From contig JAWWNJ010000019.1 of the NCBI GenBank assembly GCA_037176885.1, positions 2,170,001 to 2,234,000 of the forward strand: DNA of 64,000 nucleotides, read 5' to 3'. This DNA comes from Favolaschia claudopus (Eukaryota > Basidiomycota > Agaricomycetes > Agaricales > Mycenaceae). The translations under genes and the position numbers were made by a program. Numbering within the stretch: position 1 is the stretch's first letter; the number at the start of each line of letters is the position of its first letter. Shown here one piece after another: positions 37,562 through 47,620 of the stretch. Below the pieces are notes generated by a model. That model was not told the origin of the DNA and made no database searches. It saw only the letters and a program-made list of their open reading frames with translations.

Positions 37562-38137
37562 TACGTCAAAATTTCAACTTCGCCCCAAACTCCCGCAATT
37601 GCATTCAGGTGTGATTTTGACGCTCCTACACTAAACCGTAGGACCCGATTCGCACTGAATCAGGCTTTGATGAACTTTCGATGCACAGATTCTGAATGCA
37701 GGTCAGACCAGGCATCGAAGCTGACCTGGTGGGATTCGGGTCAGCCTTCTTTTGACCTCAAGGAGCTCACAATTCATCTCGGGGTCATGACTCATGTAAA
37801 GTTTCCTCAGCGTCTCCAAGGGGTGTTCAAAAGCTGAATGATGGATATCGACTGGGTGGTGGTGATACCCAATCAAGTGTCCGGGGTCCTGGGAAATCGG
37901 TTTTTACGGCCATTTCAGCGAGGTTTCTCGTTTCTCATCCATTTGAGCTGGTGTTGGCTATTTTTGCGGTACATAAACGTGTAAACTCCCCATAGTATCT
38001 TCATTATCAAAAAATTATCCAGAGAGAGGTTGTGGATCCTGAATTATTGCTTGCGCAACACGGGATCAATTTTGATCTCAAATACAACAAGTGTCAACAA
38101 CACGTCTCTCCTTCCCAAAGCGACGACTTCTCGACGC
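37562..38137. other. Pre-insertion upstream region of the gene at 58130
   Basis: I see no gene here. The host sequence breaks at the retrotransposon: 38134-38137 (ACGC) is repeated at 58110-58113, after which the transposase-like gene begins within 20 bp. This stretch was therefore its proximal promoter and 5' leader before the insertion. Confidence 0.5.
38134..38137. repeat. Target-site duplication, left (ACGC)
   Basis: The tetranucleotide directly before the 5' LTR recurs directly after the 3' LTR at 58110-58113. Four bases is shorter than the five common in Ty3/gypsy elements. Confidence 0.7.
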
Positions 38138-39974
38138 TGATAGGGCCGCTCAGCGGCTACGCATGAAACCACAGAAATTTGTCGATTTCTGTACCTATCA
38201 GCGGGAGGAAGTGAGGCTAGGATTACAGAAGATATACTCTACCTCGGGGGCAGTATCTTATTGCTTAGGATGGCCGATAAGCCAGCGGGACATCATCATC
38301 TGGTAGCGGGAGCTTAGCGACGTCTCCCTAAACATGGGAGCGGGACTCTGACTTCAACTACTACTACTGTTGGGCCGAGAGCGTAGCGGGAAACCGTTGC
38401 CTTAAGGTGCCGGAGGCCACCAAGAGGAATTACCAAAACCCCGATGTTAGGCGCTAACCCGCCGAACCACCATCGACGAATCAGACAGACGGACAGACGG
38501 ACTCATTAGTACCGGCGGGGACATGCCGCCGGGAACATCACCTTAGGCGGGTCAAACAAGACCTCACGGGAGGGCCAGATCAAGGAAGACTTGATCTTAC
38601 ACGAGCAGCGGGCTTATCACCGAGGACCCGACTAGGGCCGGCGAGCGGACTGGACCAGACGGGGAGCATCGGCTGCCTCGGGTTCACTAGCGGGAAGATC
38701 AACCGACGATGCCGGTGTCAAATACCGTTGATATCGGGGAGTCTCCCGGCGAGTGGCGAACCCTTGGATTATATCGGCTTGCCCTGCTTCAAGCGGGAGC
38801 CTCTTTCCTGATAACAGAAGAACTCAGAAGAACTTGACCGCACTCAAGCCGCCACCAGCACGGATGGCGGGAGGCGACCTTGGCCTTCACTCGACCAGCG
38901 GCAAGCAGCCATTATGAAGAAGATATTTCGTGTCTCTCCTTGAAGACATGGCAACCAGCACGCCATTGCACTGCAATAAGGCGCAATACCCACCCGCCCG
39001 CATGGACTTTCTCCGGGAGGCAGTCTTTTCACTCACGACTCGCAATCCTGAATATACCATTGGTTCCCAGCGGGCGCGGCATCAAACTTGGACACTCTCT
39101 CATCATGATTTTATTTGGTTGTTTCTGTTCCCGCTGCATGTATTTAATCTCCCGCTGTACTTTTGGTTACTCAGTCAATTACCTACCCGTAGACAAGGGC
39201 AGTTTGTAGCGGACTCTAGAATTTGAATTGAAGCTTTGAAAGAGACTAGACTTGATATCTGAGAGAGACTCGAGTGATACGGAAAGACTTGTGGCATACC
39301 GAGCCGCCAGAACTTTGAGAGCCCCGCCAGCCTTTGAGCCCGCGCCCTCCTGAAATACGAGGCCCCGTCTCTTGCAGTTCCGCGGTATAACCAAGACCCC
39401 CGTTCGTGCTTGATTCCGCGCCGTCGACGCCCCGTGTGCCCTGCCGTTCCGCGGTATTCAAAGACCCCCGTTCGAGCTCGCCGCCGCGCAGTGGTGTAAG
39501 TGCCCCGGCCACTGCTAGTGTCCGCGCCATCGACGTAAGAGCCCCGCTCCTTGCCAGAGCCGCGCCAGTTGAATAAGAACCCCGTCCCGCTGAGCCGCGC
39601 CTTCTGCCCGCCGGTTGTCATCCAGAAAGCTTCTTCCCGGTTGACGATCCACTACCGGGCGACGCTTTTCTATTGGCACGGAGACCCTCCCCGCTAGACT
39701 CAGAATTTCTCATTTCGAAGTCTCAGAAAGAGTGACTCTTCGCTTCTCCCGCTGCGAATCGTTTTGCCCGCTACGTTCTCGCTAGACAATCTAGTAGTTC
39801 GTCCCGCTCAAACGTAGCGACCTTGATTGATTGAAGCTTGCACAAGTATTCTGAGGGACGATACGTGCTCCCGCCACCCCGAACACACACACACACACAC
39901 ACGTCGTATTGGATTAGATTTAGTGATTTTATATTTCGGTATATTTCACGCCTACACCTACACGCACCGTTTCA
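38138..39974 (+). repeat. 5' long terminal repeat
   Basis: This 1,837 bp LTR starts TGATAGGG and ends TTTCA. It differs from the 3' copy by one base near 38320 (GCGACG here, GCAACG there) and by ten versus nine AC units in a microsatellite at about 39882. The left end is GC-rich, with AGCGGGA-type words throughout. Short open frames inside are present in both LTRs and carry no domain, so they are not called as genes. Confidence 0.95.
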
Positions 39975-39976
39975 TC

Positions 39977-39995
39977 TGGAGCCCACCGCGAGGGG
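39977..39995 (+). promoter_or_regulatory. Primer-binding site for minus-strand DNA synthesis
   Basis: Two bases after the LTR the sequence reads TGGAGCCCACCGCGAGG, which begins with the TGG that pairs with a tRNA CCA end. The implied primer tRNA would end CCTCGCGGTGGGCTCCA. I cannot name the tRNA without a tRNA set from this species. Confidence 0.7.
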
Positions 39996-40515
39996 TGACA
40001 GATTATTTGTGTCAAGTCGAAAGAAATCACTTGTGGACGCTGCTATAAAACTAGCACGAACCATCCGCCGGTTGACTCGAGAATAGAATATACACCCGCC
40101 CGTTGAGCCGTTAGCTCCAGGCCCGCGATAGAAGATTTTGCCATTTAGTTTCAGAGGAGACGTGGCTTCAGAAGGACGATCCGCTAGAGTGCCACCACCA
40201 AAATCTCGGTCTACAAATACTAGCCTACGCGCCGCTGCTGCCGCTCTTGAATTCGAGCTTCCAGATCCCTCTCTCTCGTCTGTTGCTCTCGCCCGGGAAA
40301 TCTATTCTCTGCGCGGACGAACCCAAGCACACGCTTATCGTTCCCGCCAAACCCAGTCGTTGAGCCCCTCTGCTCCGCTGGAACAACAAACCTCAACTCA
40401 ACCGCCCGGCACTAGACCTGTTACGCCCGACGGTGCAGCTACCCAGTCGTCAACGACTCTCTCGTCTGTCTCTTCACCACTACTCCAAACTTCACCAACC
40501 CCTTCAAACAATCCG
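39996..40515 (+). other. Leader and open upstream extension of gag
   Basis: The gag frame is open from about 40138 but has no ATG before 40516. The reading MPFSFRG... would need a TTG start. The upstream codons are Ser/Pro/Thr-rich and could be coding through an intron or a non-ATG start. A pyrimidine-poor TTTAGTTTCAG near 40144 could be a splice acceptor. Confidence 0.4.
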
Positions 40516-42060
40516 ATGGCTGAAGACGGCAATAATACTGTCGCCCGAGGAAAGAAGCGCGCGCCGGAACCATGGGACAGGAACGCCCCGCTCTTCAAAG
40601 AAGATGAGCCGGAGGAACTCGTTCGTTTCCTGGACCATGTGGAGCGTATGATGGAATTAGATGAGACGCCGGCCGACAAGAAGAACGAGTTCGTCTGCCG
40701 CTACACCGCTCAAGCCACGGCTGAGGAGTGGCGGCAATTCGACTCGTTCTCCAAGACGTTCGACGACTTTAAGAAAGAAATCCTGGAAAATTACCCGTCA
40801 GTCGTCGACCAGAAGAAGGGCTCTGTGCAGAAATTGCACAAGCAGCTTCGTAAGTTCGCCGAAGAGGGGATTGACCGGGATGATGAGGACGAGCTCATGC
40901 GCCTCACGCGAACCATGAACGTCGAGGCGAACAAACTCCTCGATTCAAACTTGATTTCGCACCGGGAAGCCCTCCCGATGTTCTTCTCCAAATTGACTCG
41001 CGAGTTTAAGGAGCGAATCCTGGAGAATCTCGAGAGGAAACCTCCCGCTGAGGACGACGACGAGCCGGACGCCCGCTCATGGACGCTGGCCGAAGTCATG
41101 AGTGAGGCCAAAAAGATCGCGAAACGTTCGACCGCCAACTCGGAGTTCTTTGGCACTTCTGATCGAGGTTACTCGAGCAAGTCAAAGAGCGCCAGCGGCT
41201 CTGGACGAGCGTCGAGCGGGCGGTCGATTCTCCCGAATCCGAACGTTGCGATTAAGAAAGAAGAAGAGGACCCTAACAAGGCCCTTCTTGAGACGATTAA
41301 GGTGTCGGTCGTCACTATGATGGAGCGGCTGGATAATCAGACCTCCCAATTAAAAGAGATCGACGCCGCGACCAAGAAGAAGATGGCTGAGTTAGAGTCC
41401 TTCTATAAGTCCCTACCGGGCAGAGTCCCAGGCGCCGCTGACTCCCAGTCTTACCCGCGAATGCCTACCGTGCAATTCAAAGGGAACCTGGCGGATCAGG
41501 GGTGTCTTTATTGCGACAAGTTTGGGCATTTTAGAGATAAGTGTCTCATCCGGCAAGCCCACATAGGGAGTGGAAAGATGAAGGTCGTAGGGTTCAGAGA
41601 CTGTTTCCCCGATGGGATACCTATCCCGAAAGACGGGCACAAGTCCAAGAAGCAGCAGGTAGAGGAGTACCGCCCGGCCGCCCAACCAACGGCCGCTGCG
41701 CAAAACTACCAGTCTGTCTTCGCTCAGCTCTCCGTTCTTGACATGGACGAGCAGGAGCTGGAGGCCGCGCAAGCCGCGTTCAGTCAGAACGAGGAATTCT
41801 ACTATGACCCGAGAGAAGAAGAATTGGTTTCCTTGCGAGCTGAGCAAGTAAACCTCCAGCGGCAAGTGACGCAACTCCAGTCGCATGGTTCAGGGGGTGT
41901 TCAACCACCCCTTGTGGCTCATCAAAGCCAAGCTCCCCCGCCGCAATTCGACGCCAACGCTGTTGCGATTCTACTGGCGGCTGTCTCAGCGAACTCTCGC
42001 TCTCCCAACGGGGCTGGTCCCTCCCGAACGGGGAACAGCGCCGAAGGAGAGCATTTTTAG
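40516..42060 (+). CDS. gag: Gag structural polyprotein of the retrotransposon
   Basis: The frame from the first ATG encodes 514 residues that would form the particle and bind the RNA. A basic-acidic N-terminal region precedes a helical capsid-like segment with the landmark PEELVRFLDHVERMM. A zinc knuckle (C-x2-C-x4-H-x4-C, CLYCDKFGHFRDKC) lies near 41502-41543, about residue 330. The C-terminal third is Gln/Ala-rich. The stop codon at 42058-42060 follows CAT TTT. The -1 frame is open without interruption from that point into the protease frame, so Gag-Pro is likely made by slippage at this T-run. The frame is also open upstream without an ATG back to 40138. Confidence 0.85.
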   Translation: MAEDGNNTVARGKKRAPEPWDRNAPLFKEDEPEELVRFLDHVERMMELDETPADKKNEFVCRYTAQATAEEWRQFDSFSKTFDDFKKEILENYPSVVDQKKGSVQKLHKQLRKFAEEGIDRDDEDELMRLTRTMNVEANKLLDSNLISHREALPMFFSKLTREFKERILENLERKPPAEDDDEPDARSWTLAEVMSEAKKIAKRSTANSEFFGTSDRGYSSKSKSASGSGRASSGRSILPNPNVAIKKEEEDPNKALLETIKVSVVTMMERLDNQTSQLKEIDAATKKKMAELESFYKSLPGRVPGAADSQSYPRMPTVQFKGNLADQGCLYCDKFGHFRDKCLIRQAHIGSGKMKVVGFRDCFPDGIPIPKDGHKSKKQQVEEYRPAAQPTAAAQNYQSVFAQLSVLDMDEQELEAAQAAFSQNEEFYYDPREEELVSLRAEQVNLQRQVTQLQSHGSGGVQPPLVAHQSQAPPPQFDANAVAILLAAVSANSRSPNGAGPSRTGNSAEGEHF

Positions 42061-42146
42061 AGAGTTCGAGGAAGGGGGCAAAGGGGAAACCCAGTGCGGA
42101 TAAGCCCCCGGAGAACAGACAAGTACGCCCGCCTGTAGGAAAGAAA

Positions 42147-43313
42147 ATGGAAGTTGTGATGCCGAAGTTGCCCTACAAGCCGAGGACGCTGCGAAAGCCC
42201 GCTGTCGAAGCACAGCCGGCGGTCGTTGAAACCAAGGAGAAAGGGCGGGAGGAGACAGAAGAACAAAATGGCGCTCAGCCGCCGGAGCTTCCGTATAGGA
42301 ACGTTCCTCCGGTCAAGCCAGCCAAAAGGCCCAACGAACCTAGAGTTCGGCCGGCGGGAGATCCGCCGTTAGTGGCCAACGAAAAGAACTACGAGTTGAA
42401 GGCGCCCGTAGAGGACCAGGACGATGAGGAGGTCGAATCCTTGATAAAGGAGATCTTCGGAAACCTGGAAATAGCTCTCCCGCTGGGGAGACTGTTCGCC
42501 CTCAGCCCGAAGTTGCTGCGCCAGGCTAAGGCGTTGCTCTCGAAAAAGAGGGTCTCGCCCGCTGTTCGAGTAACCCTAGAACAGCTGATTAGCCACGCAG
42601 AGAAAGAAGCCGATGAAGACGACGAGTCCTCCAGCGTAACCGTTGAGGACCTACCTTACGAGGTAATAGTCCAGGTCGCGACAGCGGCCGACGGACTTAT
42701 GCCAGCGGGAGCCCTGATCACCGTCGATCCAGTAGTCCAATATTGGCAGTCGATAGTGGAGGGAGAGCCGGTAAGGGATGTCTTCGTCGCCATCTCCGAC
42801 AATGCTTCTGCCGGAGAATCAGCGGCCCTGAGAGTAGTCTTCCCGCTCATTCACGGCGCCGCTGAAGTTGAATGTATTCTGGACGGTGGATCGCAGATCG
42901 TGTCCATGGCCCTGTCGGTAGCCACCGAACTAGGAGTCAGCTGGGACCCAGATAACTGCATCCACATGATGAGCGCCAACGGGCAAACCGAGAAGTCAGT
43001 CGGTCTGGCAAGGAACGTCCCCTTCAGGTTCGGTGACATGACGGTGTACCTTCAAGTACATGTCATACGAAACCCGGCCTACAAGGTGCTGTTGGGGCGA
43101 CCTTTTGAAATCCTGACCGCCAGCGGTATCAAAAATACCTCTGACGGGAACCAGTTCCTGACTTTGACCGACCCCTCCACGCAGAAGCGGGTGGTCGTCC
43201 CTACCTTCCCCAGAGGCCAGCGGCGACAGGTGCGGCGCGTCCAGAACGACGCATCACCGGCTGAACAGCCGAGCAGCCAGGAGGAGCAAAATTTTCAGAA
43301 TTCGAGGAGTTGA
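42147..43313 (+). CDS. Aspartic protease ORF (Pro) of the retrotransposon
   Basis: The frame has an ATG at 42147 but is open back to the gag stop in the -1 frame. The N-terminal half is charged and low in complexity. The C-terminal part has a retropepsin signature: CILDGGSQIVSMA (active-site Asp in DGG rather than DSG or DTG) near residue 245. A typical second half follows, with the flap region and VLLGRPF near 310. Protease matures the Gag and Pol polyproteins. The ORF ends at 43313, and the pol frame is again at -1. A perfect slippery heptamer A AAT TTT lies at 43289-43295, just before the stop. Confidence 0.85.
   Translation: MEVVMPKLPYKPRTLRKPAVEAQPAVVETKEKGREETEEQNGAQPPELPYRNVPPVKPAKRPNEPRVRPAGDPPLVANEKNYELKAPVEDQDDEEVESLIKEIFGNLEIALPLGRLFALSPKLLRQAKALLSKKRVSPAVRVTLEQLISHAEKEADEDDESSSVTVEDLPYEVIVQVATAADGLMPAGALITVDPVVQYWQSIVEGEPVRDVFVAISDNASAGESAALRVVFPLIHGAAEVECILDGGSQIVSMALSVATELGVSWDPDNCIHMMSANGQTEKSVGLARNVPFRFGDMTVYLQVHVIRNPAYKVLLGRPFEILTASGIKNTSDGNQFLTLTDPSTQKRVVVPTFPRGQRRQVRRVQNDASPAEQPSSQEEQNFQNSRS
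43289..43295 (+). promoter_or_regulatory. Candidate -1 ribosomal frameshift site, pro to pol
   Basis: The codons CAA AAT TTT in the protease frame contain A AAT TTT, which fits the X XXY YYZ rule for tandem slippage. Shifting -1 here reads TCA GAA TTC GAG GAG TTG and enters the pol frame with no stop. The protease stop is 16 bases downstream. I have not tested for a downstream pseudoknot. Confidence 0.6.
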
Positions 43314-46300
43314 TTAACCATCAAGGAGAATTAGCGGTTCAGATAGAACTGGACGAGAATAATGTTCCTAGAATTTGCGCTTTGATGAAGTCTGGAGAAG
43401 GGGGATTTTCGATGGCCGAGACAAAAATGGCCTACCTGGCGGCTGCCATGCCAGAAATTGATGATGGTCCCGCTGCTCAGTTATTCCAAGAATACAACGA
43501 GCAGCTGACAGAAGGAAAAGAAGTCGGCGAATCCTATGTGGCTATCGTAGCCAACATAACGGACAAAGTCAGAGAGAAACTGAAGGATCCGGCCGCTGTG
43601 TTCATGACTGCTGGCATCGACATTGAGTCGGTTAGGCAAGAGCAATCTCGTCATTCAGCGGGGGAGCGCTGTCAGTGCTGTGACTACGCCGATTGGGTAG
43701 TACCCGGGTTTGAACACAATGAGACGAAAGTCGCTTTGATGGAGGAAATCATTCCCGAGGATCACCCGCCTGAAGTCGAGGTGAAGGAGGTGTTCTCGAA
43801 GAAGTATAAACCGGTAGCGCTAAAAGTAAAGCCGGTTCTCGAGCCGCTCCCTCCCGAGTTCAGGATAGAAAGGAATATCATCGGGGATCCATTGCAGAAC
43901 CTCGTCCCGCTAGACCCTCACCCGCCAGAATTCGTTCCCGTTGGGAGATACACTGCGGAGAGGAAGGCGGTTGTAGACGAACTGCATAACGATGGATTCT
44001 TGAATGATGAAGAGATGAAGCTGGTTCATCATATGTTATCTATACACGAAAATACGGTAGCATGGGATGACAGCGAAAGAGGAACTTTCAGAACGGATTT
44101 CTTCCCGCCAGTAAAGTTCCCGGTGAAGCCAGACCATAAGGTTTGGGTGGAGAGAAATATTCCCATCCCGCCGGGACAGCTGGAAGAAGTCTGCAAGGTG
44201 CTTAGGGCGAGTATCGATGCCAATATATATGAACCATCCAATGGCTCGTATCGCACCAAGTACTTTGGGGTTCTGAAGAGTGATAAGAAGTCAATTCGGT
44301 TAGTGCATTCGCTGGAGCCGCTGAACGCGGTAACCATTGCACACTCTGGGGTGCCTCCCGGCGCCGCGGATCTGGCCGAACATTTCGCAGGAAGGGCTTG
44401 TGGGTCCACGTTTGATCTTTACTCTGGGTACAACCACCGGCTGATTGACCCGGAATCTCGAGATTACACAACCTTCCAAACTCCGTTTGGTGCGCTTCGA
44501 TTGGTAAGATTGCCGCAGGGTTGGACCAACTCGGTGCCGATCTTCCACGAAGACGTAACTTACATCCTGCGAGACGAAATCCCTGCGGTTACCCGGCCGT
44601 ATATAGACGACGTGCCTGTCGCCGGAGGCTTCACTCGATACGAAAAGCCTGACGGGACGTACGAGACCATCCCTGAGAACCCGCTGATAAGGGTCTTTGT
44701 GTGGTTACACTTGGTAGACTGCAACCGGGTACTTACCCGGCTAGCCTATTCTGGGGCGACTGTAAGCGGGAAGAAGTTGCAGATTTGCCGGGGAACTTTT
44801 AAGGTGGTCGGCCATGTCTGCTCATACGAGGGCATGCGCCCGGATGAAGATAGAATCGGCGTCATTGAGCGTTGGGGTCCGCTGAAGGATTTCCACGATG
44901 TGAAAGCTTTCCTGGGAACTGTGGGCGTTATGAGAATGTTCATCCAAGACTATACAGTCAAGGCTGAGCCGATTCAGAAGCTCACCCGGAAGGAAGTCAT
45001 ATTCGAGTGGGGCCCGGCCCAAGACGCATGCATGAAAGTTTTGAAGAAGGCTTTGCGAGAATGTCCCGCGCTTAGACCTATAAGATATGAATGGGACACC
45101 GAAGTGGTACTGGCGGTCGATACGTCGTACCTTGGAGTTGGGGTGCATGTGTACCAGCGGGATCCTTTGGACCTAAATAAGCGGTACTATGCCCGCTTCA
45201 GCTCCATACCTTTGAATGACCGGGAGTCGAGGTATTCTCAGCCCAAGCGGGAATTGTTTGGCTTGAAGAGGGCGCTAGACCACATGCAATATTGGCTGTT
45301 GGGCTGCCGCCAGCTGGTCGTCGAAACCGACGCTCAGTACCTCAAGGGCATGTTGGATCACCCGGGAATGGGACCCAACGCTACGATCAACCGCTGGATT
45401 GAGGAGATCCTGATGTTTCATTTCACTCTGAAGCATGTGCCGGGCAAGACTTTCGGGCCAGATGGACTCTCCCGCCGGCGTATTCAGCCGGGGGATCCAG
45501 AGTATGATCATCCAGAAGACGAGTTCGATAATAACGAGCCGCCGGGTCTTCATCCTGAAAGTAGTGCTTGGCCGCCTCTCAAGAACTTCGAGGATTTCAA
45601 GCACGATATTGACACCCGAGGTGGATATATGGTAGCGGAATTGGCGGGAGACGAGGCTCGGTCAGCCGCTGACTTCGGAAACGACGCCAAACAGGCTTGG
45701 GCTTACACCCGCCTTAGTAGAGAATATGTTTTCGAAGTCTTCTCTCAGTCAAAGGGTGACGACAAGCCAGAAGGCGAGCCGTTGATCCCTGACCTCGAAT
45801 TGAAGTACGACCCGAAGAAGCGGGAACCGTATTCGGAAGACCAGCGTTCTGTAGCGGCGAAGCTAGCAGACGAGCGGCTGCTCCTCATGAAGGACTGGCG
45901 GCGGAATACCCTAGCTCGCCCGGCTGGCATGAACGACAAGGAATACAAAGCCTTCTTGCGATTTGCTACCGGCTTCTTCGAGGACGCAGATGGAAAACTC
46001 TATCATAAATCCTCAACAGGGAGTGCACATCAGTTGGTGGTAGACAAAGATCACCGAATGTATATGATGCGGGCGGCTCATGATAGCCTGGCCCACCGCG
46101 GTGTCTTTGCTACCAAATCCTTGATAGAAATGCGTTTCTGGTGGCCTGAGATGGAGCGCGACGTCACCTGGTATATTAAAACTTGCGAACTGTGTCAGTT
46201 GAGGCAAAGGACTTTATTAAAGATCCCGCCAGTTGTCACCCATACCCCTTCGCTCTTCCAGGTGGTGCACGTCGACGTAATGGTCGTAGGAACTCCTTCC

Positions 46301-47398
46301 AACGGCTTCAACAAAATTGTTGACGCCCGCTGCTCCCTCAGCAGCTATATAGAAGCGCGGCCGATAAAGAATGAGAATGCCAGAACATTGGCCTTGTTCT
46401 TACTTGAAGATGTGATTTGTAGGTGGGGCTGCCCGGAGGAACTGGTGACAGATAATGCACCGGCCTTCCTAGCGGCTGTGGCCTACCTTGAATCTAAGTA
46501 CGGTATAAGAAATATCAGAGTTTCGCCGTATAATTCTCAAGCCAACGGGAAAATCGAAAATGGGCACTTCTCGATGAGGCAATCCTTATGGAAAGCTACT
46601 GGCGGGAATCCCAGCAAGTGGTACTGGTTCTTCCCGCAGATGTTGTGGGCTGACCGGGTCACTATTCGACGAGGAACAGGTTGTTCACCCTACTTTATGG
46701 TAACGGGCGCACATCCGATCCTCCCGCTGGATATAGAAGAGGCGACTTGGCTAGTGCATCTGCCCGGCAGGACTCTGACGACCGCTGAATTAATCGGTTA
46801 TCGAGCCCAGGCCTTGGCTAAGCACGCCACTCACGTCGAACAGATGAGGGAGCGGGTCACCGACGAGAAACGAGCGAATTTACGCCGGTATGAGATAGCG
46901 CATAAACACACTATCGAAGATTACCATTTCGAGCCGGGAGACTTGGTGCTCATCAGGAATACGACCGTCGAGAAGTCGCTGAATACGAAGATGGCCGCCA
47001 GATACCTGGGACCAGTAATTATCATCCGTCGTACGAAAGGTGGAAGTTATATCGTAGCGGAGATGGACGGCTCTGTCTTTCAATCGAAGATTGCTCAGTT
47101 CAGGGTCGTCCCCTTCGAGCAGCGGCGCTCTATTAAGCTGCCCGCTGACATTCACGACTTAATCGACCTCTCGGCCGAGACGCTAGAAAAGATGGTCCAG
47201 GAGGAAGACGGTTATTCTGGAGATGACTTCCAATTCGGGAATGTGAGGTTGACCCCCAGCGGGGCGGCTGACGAAGAGCCAGCTCTGCAGGAGGCCTTGC
47301 CCGAGGAAGAAGAAGAGGAAGAGGAACCTAACACGGATGAGCCGCTGCCTTTCAAACGAAAGACTCGTTCTGCCACAAAAGCCGCCGCGCGGAAATGA
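43310..47398 (+). CDS. pol: Pol polyprotein: reverse transcriptase, RNase H, integrase
   Basis: The open frame of 1,362 codons has no ATG at its start (TTG at 43310, first ATG near 43385), consistent with entry by frameshifting. Reverse transcriptase spans about residues 260-520, with LPQGW and the catalytic YIDD near 430. RNase H starts near 600 (AVDTSYLGVGV). The integrase HHCC finger is near 925-965 (HDSLAHRG...CELCQLRQ). The catalytic D, D, E lie in HVDVMVV, VTDNAPAF and GKIENGH (about 988, 1047, 1083). A GPF/Y-like module (ARYLGPVIIIRRTKGGSY) lies near 1230. The domain order places the element in Ty3/gypsy. There is no chromodomain: the C-terminus is an acidic Glu run followed by a basic KRKTRSATKAAARK stretch. 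The frame is intact. Confidence 0.95.
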   Translation: MINHQGELAVQIELDENNVPRICALMKSGEGGFSMAETKMAYLAAAMPEIDDGPAAQLFQEYNEQLTEGKEVGESYVAIVANITDKVREKLKDPAAVFMTAGIDIESVRQEQSRHSAGERCQCCDYADWVVPGFEHNETKVALMEEIIPEDHPPEVEVKEVFSKKYKPVALKVKPVLEPLPPEFRIERNIIGDPLQNLVPLDPHPPEFVPVGRYTAERKAVVDELHNDGFLNDEEMKLVHHMLSIHENTVAWDDSERGTFRTDFFPPVKFPVKPDHKVWVERNIPIPPGQLEEVCKVLRASIDANIYEPSNGSYRTKYFGVLKSDKKSIRLVHSLEPLNAVTIAHSGVPPGAADLAEHFAGRACGSTFDLYSGYNHRLIDPESRDYTTFQTPFGALRLVRLPQGWTNSVPIFHEDVTYILRDEIPAVTRPYIDDVPVAGGFTRYEKPDGTYETIPENPLIRVFVWLHLVDCNRVLTRLAYSGATVSGKKLQICRGTFKVVGHVCSYEGMRPDEDRIGVIERWGPLKDFHDVKAFLGTVGVMRMFIQDYTVKAEPIQKLTRKEVIFEWGPAQDACMKVLKKALRECPALRPIRYEWDTEVVLAVDTSYLGVGVHVYQRDPLDLNKRYYARFSSIPLNDRESRYSQPKRELFGLKRALDHMQYWLLGCRQLVVETDAQYLKGMLDHPGMGPNATINRWIEEILMFHFTLKHVPGKTFGPDGLSRRRIQPGDPEYDHPEDEFDNNEPPGLHPESSAWPPLKNFEDFKHDIDTRGGYMVAELAGDEARSAADFGNDAKQAWAYTRLSREYVFEVFSQSKGDDKPEGEPLIPDLELKYDPKKREPYSEDQRSVAAKLADERLLLMKDWRRNTLARPAGMNDKEYKAFLRFATGFFEDADGKLYHKSSTGSAHQLVVDKDHRMYMMRAAHDSLAHRGVFATKSLIEMRFWWPEMERDVTWYIKTCELCQLRQRTLLKIPPVVTHTPSLFQVVHVDVMVVGTPSNGFNKIVDARCSLSSYIEARPIKNENARTLALFLLEDVICRWGCPEELVTDNAPAFLAAVAYLESKYGIRNIRVSPYNSQANGKIENGHFSMRQSLWKATGGNPSKWYWFFPQMLWADRVTIRRGTGCSPYFMVTGAHPILPLDIEEATWLVHLPGRTLTTAELIGYRAQALAKHATHVEQMRERVTDEKRANLRRYEIAHKHTIEDYHFEPGDLVLIRNTTVEKSLNTKMAARYLGPVIIIRRTKGGSYIVAEMDGSVFQSKIAQFRVVPFEQRRSIKLPADIHDLIDLSAETLEKMVQEEDGYSGDDFQFGNVRLTPSGAADEEPALQEALPEEEEEEEEPNTDEPLPFKRKTRSATKAAARK

Positions 47399-47620
47399 AT
47401 TACTGCTACGATATCTACGTTACAATTTGAAACGGGATTCGAAGTCTTTAAGTAATTGGATTGTCTGCATCTCCCGCCAGTGAGCAGCGACTAAGTTGCG
47501 CACCCGGGGAGTGTGTGGCGGCCAGCAGAAGGATGAGCCGTGAGGTGTCCGAAACGATTGAGCCAGTACCGAGGATTCTGAAGAAAGGGGGACCCGCTGG
47601 GGGAGCTCTTTAGGAACGAG

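Noticed and set aside
38844..39621. Open frames inside the LTR (repeated at 56981-57758)
   Set aside because: They are identical in both LTRs because the LTRs are copies, and none has a domain or codon pattern of a gene.
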